In this document: positions 11,801 to 21,008 of the stretch, piece by piece
How positions within the stretch are numbered: the first letter of the stretch is position 1
Layout: every line of letters starts with the position of its first letter
NCBI GenBank assembly: GCA_022570795.1
Contig: JAKUDP010000012.1
Span: 1,550,001-1,614,000 of the forward strand
DNA length: 64,000 nt
Reading direction: 5' to 3'
From: Sphaerulina vaccinii
Lineage: Eukaryota; Ascomycota; Dothideomycetes; Mycosphaerellales; Mycosphaerellaceae
Translations under genes and position numbers: made by a program
The notes under the pieces: model-generated
Databases searched by the model: none
What the model was told of the DNA's origin: nothing
The model's input: only the letters and a program-made list of their open reading frames with translations

Positions 11801-11935
11801 CGTGGGAGGGATGACGAGACGCAGACATTTCTGCTGAACTTCTTTCACCAGCAAGGACAGAATCCTGACTTTGCTAATGTGTTCGATGCGCTCACGCCGG
11901 CAGAGCAGGAGAAGTTGCGAGGCATGACGGCGTAA
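8802..11935 (+). CDS. KAP114: Importin-9/Kap114-type karyopherin beta (1026 aa, 2 exons)
   Basis: Exon 8802-11383 and exon 11437-11935 join across a 53 bp intron with a CTAATG branch site; unspliced, the frame would stop at the intron TAA. The protein begins with an importin-beta N-terminal region (helix-rich, QSALLVLKNFV) and continues as HEAT-like repeats. Near the C-terminus is an acidic loop (about residues 935-955, DDDDNDDGDWEDDPNDF) followed by a conserved end (FFHQQGQNPDF, LTPAEQEKL). That acidic insert near the end is a mark of importin-9/Kap114, which imports TBP and H2A-H2B in yeast. About 1026 aa agrees with the family (1000-1040 aa). Confidence 0.88.
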
Positions 11936-12584
11936 TGAGGTGGAAGCACTCGAACTGACAAGAGCGGCAATGATGGATGAAACGTGTGATGTTGTCATGA
12001 GTGCTGTTGTCACGAGTACTGGTTCCTAGTAGTAGTCCAGCAAGACAGTATCACTGCAGACAGTAGCATCGAGGCCAATTACTCTGATCAATCACAGTTC
12101 ATGTCATTTGATACCTTCTGTCTTGCCTCTGTCCCTCGTTCTCCAGTCCGAATCGCGCGTTCACTTATCATCCGTTACTGCCATGCTCGGCGCAGGGGAG
12201 AAGCGTCAGGATTACCCGAAACCACTAGGACCACGATGAGGTAGTTGCAGCGAGATTTCGATTAAGCCATTTGGCTCGCCTAGTCGATATACTTATGTCT
12301 GGATAGTTCTAAGGCCATCGCGCTGGCCCTTAGCACGTTATCCACGAGGGCAGATCTGTTTGTCTTCATGTGAAACTGCGTTCCGTTGTGACATAGCCGA
12401 AAACAGCCCTCTGGGAGCACGTGTCTCTGGAAGCCCATTGTCCTGGCAATCGCGCTCTGAATCTGCCGTCCACGCCATAGCTTCTGATCTCCGGGACAGA
12501 TGGAACGGTCAAGGTGGATCAATGTTGTATTAGGCGTCTAAGGGCAGGGGACTCATGCTCTAGGGATGACAACACTCAACAGCC
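11936..12584. other. Intergenic interval between two convergent genes
   Basis: About 650 bp between the importin and esterase stop codons. Only an 80-codon minus ORF (12280-12522) of no recognisable family is present; I see no repeat or RNA gene. Confidence 0.5.
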
Positions 12585-15046
12585 TCAAGCGCTGAAAACC
12601 TGGACAGCATTGCTCGTCCTTGTCTCCTCAACATAGCCACGCTTACGTCCTGTGACCGCCAGCTCTATTCGACAAGCTTTCCCATTCATTCCCGGAGAGA
12701 AAGTAACGATTTTCCCTTGTGTAACGTCGAAAAGCTTCCCGCTCAGCTTACCATCGACGAGCCACTGCGCCATGAGCGCCATGCCAGGATCCCAGCGGCC
12801 GACACTGGCCTCCGCGACAAATCTACCCTGCCCACGACTTTTGATGTATAGCTTGGGTGCCGCCTGTCGAGCGAGCGCTGCTTCACGTCCACCATGAGCA
12901 ATAACTTCACTCCACAGATTGCCGCGTGCTACAGCGGTAGTCACTGCGGAGGACAGCGGTGTCTTGCCATCTGGTGCATGATCCTTGATGAAGCTGTCAA
13001 GAAACTCGAAGTAGTTCCAGATTTCTCTTCGCTGGTATAGACCACCATGTGTCTGATTCGCCAGAATGGTGACATTCGCCCACCCTGCACCACCTTTGGC
13101 ATCTACACGACTTTGGAACTCCATAACACCTTCATTCAGGAAGTAGTTGTCCCAGCTACCGACGTAGATGAAGATGCGATTGCGCAAGACTTCGCCAAGA
13201 TTCTTGTCTGTGTCCCAGTTGGACGTGATGTGGTGAGAAAGGTCCATCGGCTTCCAGTATTCGACTGCCTCGGGATAGATTTCACCAGTCACTTTATCCC
13301 AAGGCTCGAGAGGATAGCCGTTAAGCCCTTGAGCGCCGAAGACGGCATTCCAGACGTCCCATTGTGCTGATGATCGTGACGATGTTCCATAAGTGAGCTC
13401 CCAGTGGTTTTCTTGCGCAACAGTGGTGACGTCGGTAAGAGTGCCATTGATCACTTCGCGGATAGAGACAATGCTGCTCCCATCTGGCCTCGTGTAAGCA
13501 CTTCTGGAGTCGTACAGCGGAATGTCTTGGTGCCGATGAAAGTCTAGAGAGTCTGGGTATGATGAGAAACATGCACCAAAGAGGTCCTAAGAAGTCATGT
13601 CAGCAGAGCTCGTACACCTTCTCCGTAATGTTCCGTGCTAGGGAAGAATGGAGTTGTGACTTACAGGACGGAATATAAGACTGGCTGCAGACTCCCAGCC
13701 ACCAGTGGAGCCGCCTTCCTGAATCCGTGCGTGTGGTTCGGCAATTGTGTTGAACAGTTTGTCAAGATGAGGGATCAGCTCATCATTGATAGCATCACCA
13801 TAGGGTCCAAGGTTAGCTGTATTCACAGCATAAGAATCATCGTAGTAAGGTGCCTCGTGGCGGAAGGTCACAAGAATCAGCTTTGGAGTTGGACGACCAG
13901 CTGTCCCATTGACACCAGGAATGATGCCACTATCCCATGCCTCTGTCCAGTTACCGTCTCCGTAAGATGCGAATGCCGAATCTCCACCGACCCAGTGGTT
14001 TTGCGAATAGATGACTGGATAGCGAGTGCTCGTGTTGTTTGCATTATAGCCATGTGGTAGCTTGACATTGGCGCCAACATACCTAGACAAGGATTAGCAT
14101 ACATAGTCTTGCTATAGAACGCAGTTCTCAGGCACAGCCAGTTTTGGTGTCTCTTAGATCCGGAATTTCGAGCATTGCGCTGTGCATGCACGCCGGGAGC
14201 CGTGGTGAACGATAGAGTTGTCGGAAATGAGCTGGTTAGGAGGAAGTGACAATGCTGTACATGGCTATGCTTCTCCGGAAAGCGACTATGACTGAGCTAA
14301 TGAAGGTGGCGACGTGGTGCGGTGAGCAAAACGCGAAGAAATGGAGCATCAACTTACATGTCTCGATTCCAGAATTTGGATAGCACATCACTGCGTATCT
14401 TGACGTATTTCAAAGTCTCTGTATCCTCATAATTACCCTGTCGACACCCTCCAATTTCGGTCCCATTGGATGGGTCGACAGGAACCACCTCGGTGAAGTT
14501 GAGCTCGATCGTTTGCTGGCTTCCAGAGATGGAGACGTTGGTTGCTGGAGTAGTTAGACTCCCGAATCCGTCGACGCTTGGAGCTCCATCGCCGCAAGGG
14601 AACCTGAGACTGACAACAGAGCCGTCGCTCCGGGTCACAGTTTCGTACTGGTTCAGGAATGCCTGCACAGTATAGTCGCCTTCAGGCACTTCATCCAAGC
14701 TGACATTCGGCCAACCATAGACTCCGAAACTGGTACGCTTTCCGCTTCCACCGTACAATGAGATCTGGTCGCCGGCATCGAAGTTGTATACGTTCTTGCC
14801 AAAGAAGTAGTCCGGCGATGAAGTGACGTCTGTATCTTCTAGAGGATCGGTTCCCGCTGGAGCAAGTAATACCAAGACTCTGCCATTTGTGCTGCTGTTA
14901 AGGATGCCATCCGCCACCGATATGTCGATTGTCAGGCGGTGTTGTGTGCTGTTGATGTGGCCAGACACGAGATGTGGCAGAACCATCGCCCCAAGTAGGG
15001 CAGCATTGTGTAGTATGACCATCGTTCCAGAATTTCGGCCTTGCAT
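12585..15046 (-). CDS. Large secreted esterase-like alpha/beta hydrolase (702 aa, 3 exons)
   Basis: Exons (minus) 15046-14358, 14082-13665 and 13586-12585 join in phase. The first intron (275 bp) is unusually long for this window. Either ATG 15046 or ATG 15022 could start it; the latter directly precedes a signal peptide (ILHNAALLGAMVLPHLVSG). The first 200 residues form an N-terminal beta-rich domain with several N-glycosylation sequons. The middle part holds an esterase-D-like fold with the nucleophile motif GGSTGG (Ser near 355), SWDNYF, and a late His in NQTHGG. This fits the PF00756-like putative secreted esterases of fungi and bacteria. The substrate is unknown; plant or microbial polymers are possible. 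Confident as a secreted hydrolase, less so in exact exon 1 limits. Confidence 0.75.
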
Positions 15047-15670
15047 GGGCGAGGTTTGCTATGCTCAGGTGCTGAAAGAAGCCTAGACTTGCCAATACTG
15101 TGTAACGTGAGCTTGTCCTTGGTGCTTGAACATAACCGCACGCAAAGAATGTTCGAGACCGGGAAAGCGATCGAGCGTTGTACTTGACCATCATACTTAC
15201 CACCACATGCCATCTGAGACTAATTGCGACCCTCGAGCCGATCGCGTACGATAAGTGCAGAGGCGGCAGCTGCATCCTGCGGCGCGAGCACCGAGTGCAT
15301 TCTATTGGCACCTTTCAGCGTGTCGGCTAAGATTTTCGATCGTACAGCACGCTGCGCAGATTGCTAGCAGCGCGGATCCACGCCACTGTTGGTCATCGTT
15401 CCGAGGAGCGATTCCGATGCGAATGACTCTGGCGGAACATCGATTGTGGTTGCTATCGAAGTACAAGATCTCGAGCCATTAATGTCGTGAAACGTGTACT
15501 GAACTGGCTGACTTGTACAACCATATGCATGAAGAGCTGCGCAGCGTGGACATCTCGTGCTCTGGAGACGTGTGATGACATTGTGTTCGAGATAGGCGAG
15601 ATAAAATAGGCGATTGTTAGTTGAGGAGGAAGCGTGAGAAAGAGGAAGGTGCGATGTCGAAGTGGATCGT

Positions 15671-15793
15671 TGCCAAGAAGCAGACTAGCAAGGATCAGCG
15701 GCGCGTTTTTGGTTTTGCAACATCACGCGTCGCGTCGTCCTCTACGACACCTTGAAAACCTCACGACCACCTGGTATGGCCCTACGCGAAGGA
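15671..15793 (+). repeat. Dispersed repeat copy B (partner of 7494-7612)
   Basis: The plus strand here matches the minus strand of 7494-7612 over about 120 bp with a few small gaps. It lies in an intergenic region rather than between two stop codons. Flanking sequences on either side do not match those of copy A, which sets the element limits at about GCCAAGAAGCAG on the left and CGCGAAGGACA on the right. Confidence 0.75.
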
Positions 15794-15961
15794 CAGCGAA
15801 CGCGGGCTACGCAATCCAGCTTGTCATACGTCACCTCACTCGCGGAGTTTAGTAAGGAGCTCCAAATATCGCCTGACCTGGCACGCAAACTCAACAACAA
15901 CATCCACTTTCTCGACCTTCTGCGCAATTCCAAGCATCCTGTCTCCTTCTCAGCCCGGTGA
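15776..15961 (+). CDS. Short ORF of unknown function starting inside repeat copy B (61 aa)
   Basis: It begins ATG-GCC-CTA-CGC-GAA-GGA within the repeat and then runs through unique sequence to TGA at 15959-15961. It shows good fungal codon choice and a helix-forming composition (SPDLARKLNNN, HFLDLLRNS). Repeat copy A has an equivalent ATG but reads into a short antisense peptide. No family is recognised, and it could be a chance ORF. Confidence 0.25.
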   Translation: MALREGQRTRATQSSLSYVTSLAEFSKELQISPDLARKLNNNIHFLDLLRNSKHPVSFSAR

Positions 15962-16597
15962 AAGCACCTCGTTCTCCTTCGTGGTATCGCGATAAGGCTG
16001 AGGTGTACATAGAGGAAGGAGTAAGTGGTAACTACGGCAAGGAAAGGTGGAAGGAGGCTCGGTGCTCCGCCAGAGCCAGTTTGCCTGTACCTACTCTCCC
16101 TACTCAGCGAAATCGGAAGGAGCGCCTGAAACGGAGGCAGCAAGCATCAGCGCAGCTGCCGGTGCTGACACCGAGATCCTACGACCACGAACAGCACTCA
16201 CAGCAACGATTGAGACCAACGTCCGCCGTCATTCCTCCTGCTCGCTTCACTGGCGGCACTGCGAGGCTGCTGCTGCTTGAACACAACACGACTTGAGAGG
16301 TAAGCACGTACGTGCCTCTTCCCGCAGCACCAGAGTTCCAATTCTGATATCGCAGCTTCTTCCACAACACACCACCATCGAAGCACCACCACCACCACAG
16401 CGGCACTATTAGTCGCACTATCGAAACAACTTTACTACTGCCGATAGTGAGCATGCGCCGCGTTCCTCCTCTCACTCACTACTCCTTTCCGCCGATTCCA
16501 CCACCTCATCCGCTTGCGCTAAATAAACGGATACACCTCACCTTCGCACTTCACTCTAGCACCTTACCGAAGACCTTACCACACCACTTACGCGACA

Positions 16598-17541
16598 ATG
16601 AAAGTCCTAGCCATCCTTGCTATCCTCTTCGCACTAATCCTCGGCGTTATCACCGTTCAAACATCTACGCCCGCCACCGAGGCTACTCCCTCGCCGGCCC
16701 TGACAACCCAATATGCCGTTAATCCTGTGAAGGAGGGATCCATCACTGTCGCTGTAAGTTGCTATACGCATAATTATTGCAGTCCGATCCCGATCTTCAA
16801 TAGCTTGAAGCTAACATTGCCGATATAAACCGATCTCTTCACCTCAATCCTGCAAGTTCTCTGCAACTTGGATCAGCAGCGACCAGGCGCTTTTCCCTGG
16901 GCCTGCGATCATTCTGCCCCCTCTGCTGTTCTCTACCCAGAGACCACCGCATTCCCGGATACCACTGCCTTCCTCCCGGACGTTGTCGCCAACACCACTG
17001 TCTCCCTGCCACCTCTTCCAGCAAGCATACCATTATGCTCCATCCAGCATATTAAGAGCATGAAGATTGTTACAATTGAGCTTCAACCTCCCTACGACAA
17101 CGCCTTTTGTGCCAAGGTGTCCTCCGCTACCTCAGCCTCGCTCTCAGACCATGTCACCGCCCTATGCTACGAGCTACAGAACCGCGGGACCATGATTACA
17201 CTACTGGTCGATATCCTCACGAACGACATCTCCGACAACCAGATTACAATCTTCCTGGGTGGACTTGTTGGCGAGGTTAGCTGTAACAACAAAGACGACG
17301 TGCCTAGAGACGGATAGTATGAGATCAATTCGTGCGGGCGCAAGCGAATGATGTTGTACTCGGGCCTCAGGAGCGGATGGTACTCAACGAACATGGTGGT
17401 GGGAGGTCTGATACTGCTGCCGGTAAGTTGCTATGCGCATATCCATTGCGGTCCTATCCCGATCCTCGATGGTCTGAATCTGATTTCACAATATAGGAGC
17501 GCTTCGTTGCGATTCCGCGGCTAAAACATCCCGGGATCTAG
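16598..17541 (+). CDS. Uncharacterised secreted protein with two similar introns and a damaged splice acceptor
   Basis: Exon 1 (16598-16753) encodes a clear signal peptide (MKVLAILAILFALILGV). Coding continues in frame at 16829-17275, 17318-17422 and 17497-17541 (TAG), for 250 aa if all introns are removed. Intron 1 (16754-16828) should end at ATATAG by comparison with its near-copy, intron 3 (17423-17496), but reads ATATAA, so normal splicing there looks lost. Later AGs (for example before 16874) could rescue a shorter exon 2. Intron 2 (17276-17317, GTTAGC...ATAG) is only 42 bp; if it is retained the protein ends at TAG 17315-17317. The mid-region has strong GC3 coding bias, a few Cys and no known domain. 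It may be a gene in decay. Confidence 0.5.
16754..16828 (+). repeat. Introner-like intron copy 1 (acceptor AG changed to AA)
   Basis: A 75 bp intron starting GTAAGTTGCTAT, with branch site GCTAAC, about 70% identical by eye with intron 3 at 17423-17496 over its full length with one single-base gap. Differences are mostly transitions. The last dinucleotide is AA where the partner has AG. Confidence 0.6.
17423..17496 (+). repeat. Introner-like intron copy 2 (intact GT-AG)
   Basis: A 74 bp intron that shares GTAAGTTGCTAT, CGCATA, ATTGC and ATCCCGATC with copy 1. It has branch site TCTGAT and a normal ATATAG acceptor. Exon sequences on both sides differ from those around copy 1, so the similarity is largely confined to the intron. 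Confidence 0.65.
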
Positions 17542-19056
17542 TCGGATCGTGGTCTTCTCGAGCTCTGCTCAGAGTTCTCGCTGCGCGCTCATGCTCTCTT
17601 CGCAGTGAACGCCGACTATGCTGCCCAAGTCGCTGCCCTTGGAAGGAGCGAAGACGTGTAGCGAACAGAGAAAGCGACACAGTTGCCTATTTGGACAGTC
17701 TGAGAAGGCCACGATCCGAATAGACCCTGGCGTATGTCACACAACAGCTCATGGTCACAAGTCATGCGCAAGACCACAGCATCGTGCACAAGCCAGAACA
17801 CGTTCGATTCGTCAATAACTTGAAATGCACTCGCCGACTCCTTCCAGCACGCCTCAACTTCGTCTCTCTGAGCTTGAGCCTGCTACGTCGACGACCTCAC
17901 AGACAGACCTGCCACGATACATTTGCGCGGTTCAGAGATACTTGCTCAACATGTCATGGAAGGACGACAGCCTGGTGACTGGAAAGCAGCTCCGCGGGCG
18001 GCCGCTGATGATGCGAAGCATACCTGCTGATACATCTTCCTACCACTGGTCAATTGCACTGCTGGCTACACAACACCTCAAGACCACAAAGGCATGCACT
18101 GAGAAGACTTCAGATACCTACCGTCCTTTCCAGGACGCAAGGGCCAGTGAAGCTCGATGTCTGCCGAGTCAAACTCCATCGAGGGGCCGCGCTTTGGACT
18201 GAGTTGCCTCCGCCATCAAGGAAGCAAGTAATGAAATCTCGCTTGCTACACTTTTTCGAAGCGCAGCCAAGAGGTCCAATGGTCAACCTAGCAACCACGT
18301 GTACGGCGGAAATCGAGCCAGATCATGAGGTCTGCAATGCCACATGCAGCTTGTCGTGCTTTTAGAATACTCATCACACATGAGCGTTCCGAGTGAAATG
18401 CAGGAACTGTCGGCAATTGCATGGACCTATGGTGCCATAAACCTACCAGGAATAGTTCTGCTGGGATCTAGGATTCTCGCTCTCCACATTCAAGGTTACA
18501 TTAATTTACATCGAGCGTCCAGACCAGGCACAGCAACACCTCACCCTACCTCTGACATCGTCACAACGTCTGTATCGACGTCACGCAGAGACATGCTTCG
18601 AAAAGCATTTCTCTGAACGCTTCTAGCAGACTCGGCTTCACGTTGTGAACAGTCCCGCACTCGGACGCTGGGGCGCGACATTCCCGGGAATTGCAGGTTC
18701 GCTAGTGATTACTTGCCCTGGTTCCTGGGCGCAGCTTGGCTTACAGACGCGTGGAGGACATGGTTGTGCGGCAACTAACATCACCTGCCGATGGAGTGAC
18801 ACGAAGGCGTGAAGGTCCTATACGCCAGGTATCTCGCATCACCAGGTCCAATTCTTGCCCTAGCGAAACATGTAAGACGTGAAACTTGAATCGAACAACG
18901 CCGTAGCGAGCACTGCCGATGGTCCCAGAACATCAGATGTCGACCTCCAACATGAGTGAGCCATGAGGGCCTGCAGAAAGTCTATTCGCGCTCTAACTTG
19001 TTATTTCTGCTTCTCACACTCACTCATACATTCTTTTTCAGCTTCCTCTTGCCACC
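17542..19056. other. 1.5 kb interval without a supported gene
   Basis: Several plus-strand ORFs (for example 17825-18202 and 18344-18616) lack signal peptides, domains or plausible splice chains, and none has consistent codon bias. The last 100 bp is the pyrimidine-rich leader of the FAD oxidase gene. Nothing repeated is seen. Confidence 0.45.
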
Positions 19057-20964
19057 ATGTTGGCCATACCGCTTTTCGCCGCAGCTGCGATCTTCGGCTG
19101 TGTTAATGCAAGAGCTGTTGCTCGAGGCTATGAGCCGTTCGAAGCATGCGTTGCGAATGCTGTCGGTAATAATGCACAGCACTACGCACTGCCAACAGGC
19201 GTCAACTACACTACGTCCTTGAACGTCTACAATCTAGACCACATCTACATTCCGTCAGCGGTAGCGTGGCCAACATGCAAAGATCAGGTCGCCGAACTCG
19301 TCAAGTGCGCTGCTGCGGCAGGTGTTGCTGTGCAGGCACAAGCAGGCGGACATAGCTATCTGGTAGGCTTTTCGCACCCAGCTGTACAGAAATGGTACTA
19401 ACATTGGCAGAACTTTGGTCTAGGAGGGCAAAATGGGTCGCTGTCGATTCGTCTGAGCTTCATAAACGAAATTGCTTACGACAACTCTACCGAGACCATC
19501 ACATTTGGCACTGGAAACCTACTTTCGACATTAACGAAGGAGCTCGATGCCGTCAACAGGACCGCAGCATACAGTAGCATTGGCTCCATCGGCACTGGAG
19601 GACATTTCGCCATCGGTGGTCTTGGACCATTGTCACGACTTTACGGCTTGGCCTCTGATCAAATTGCGGAAGTCGAAGTCGTGCTTGCTGATGGCTCGAT
19701 CATTGAAGCATCCGAGGACGAGAACGAGGATATGTTCTTCGCAGTGAAGGGCGCCGCATGGTCCTTTGGTATCGTGACGTCTATCACGCTGAAGACACAA
19801 CCAGTGATTCCATCGATTGGTTACTCCTACATCATTCCCGGCAATGCTTCGACATTGGCTTCAGTCTTGTCTGGATGGCAAGCTCTGGTCACGCAGCCAG
19901 GCCTTCCCCGCGAGTTCGGCTCTACAGCTTACATCTACGAAGGCTTTGCTCTCCTCATTGGATCCTACTTCGGATCTGAGGAGGACTTCGCCAAGGTCGG
20001 CTTGACAAACCTCACCACTTATGCGATACCAACGAGCTACGTTCTCGATGTCCTGGACCAATTGAACATTACCGCTACTGTTGGCCTATTAAACACACTG
20101 GAATCCACTGGCCTGCTATCAGCTATCACACAACTCCCAGCTGCAGACATCTTCAATATCTTCAGCGGAATCCTCCAAATCTTGCCAACGATTGAGACTG
20201 GGAACTTGACAGCCATCCAGCAGGCTGCACAAGCAACAAATAGCTCTCTCCTCAATGCAGCTTTCTCATTCGTACCACAGCCAGCGCTGCAGGCTCTTTT
20301 CGGCAACCTCACATACTCTGGCGTTCTTCCAATATTGAGCAACCAAACCACTCTCGCCACCGTCGGTCCTCTCCTATTCAACTTGAATTACACCTCCATC
20401 ATCCAGCTCGTCGATCAGATTGAACAAGCTGGTTTCCTGGCTGCACTCGGCGCTGGAGCCAAGCTTTCCGGCCTCTTCTCTGTGCTATTCACCTCGCATA
20501 CGCCATCTCACTTCTACGCGAAGAGCCTGAAGTTCGGACAAGACACTCTGCCTTCTGTCGCAGCCGTTGCCGATATCGTGGACTACGCTATCAGCAATGT
20601 CACGGATCCGGGCACTCCTCTCTGGTTCGTCATTTTCGATCTGGCTGCAGGTGCTATCAATGATGTCGCAGCAAATGCTACATCATACGTCCATCGAGAC
20701 GCTATAATCTGGCTGCAGAGCTACTCAGTGAACCTTGTCGGCAACGTCAACGATGCTCAGAAGTCTTTCCTCAGTGGTCTTAACGAGAAGGTCAAGGAGC
20801 TTGTTCCAGGTATTGATGATAGTGCTTATGCTGGATATGTGGATGATGGACTCAAAGATCCTGTTGTGAGCTACTGGGGTGGTAATGTCGAGAAGCTGAA
20901 GACTATCAAGGCGAAGTATGATGCTGGAAATGTCTTCAGGAATGGACAGAGCATTGTGGCTTAG
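19057..20964 (+). CDS. Secreted BBE-type FAD-dependent oxidase (619 aa, 2 exons)
   Basis: Exons 19057-19362 and 19411-20964 join in phase 0 over a 48 bp intron with a TACTAAC branch site. A signal peptide (LFAAAAIFGCVNA) precedes an FAD-binding PCMH-type domain: QAGGHSYL with the His (about 99) that in BBE enzymes binds FAD covalently, then GLGGQNGSLS, GTGGHFAIGGLGPLSR and VKGAAWSFGI. The C-terminal BBE segment (SYWGGNVEKLKTIKAKYD) is intact. The family oxidises alcohols, sugars or alkaloid-like amines with O2. The middle has an extra hydrophobic Asn/Leu-rich stretch (about residues 240-400), making it longer than the usual 480-560 aa. The substrate is unknown. Confidence 0.88.
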
Positions 20965-21008
20965 AGTATGGTGCTGGACTGTTTCATGGTTCATAACCAT
21001 GTACCGAT

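Larger units (their letters stand above)
15047..16597. other. 1.55 kb interval upstream of the esterase and of the secreted-protein gene
   Basis: A divergent upstream region. It contains repeat copy B and one coding-looking short ORF (both listed). The last 150 bp before 16598 are pyrimidine-rich (ACTCACTACTCC, TTCGCACTTCACTC), as is usual for fungal promoters and leaders. Confidence 0.5.

Noticed and set aside
16754..16783. Acceptor ATTGCAG at the end of a 30 bp intron in the secreted-protein gene
   Set aside because: Too short for a fungal intron, the sister intron has GCGG there, and the frame after it stops within seven codons.
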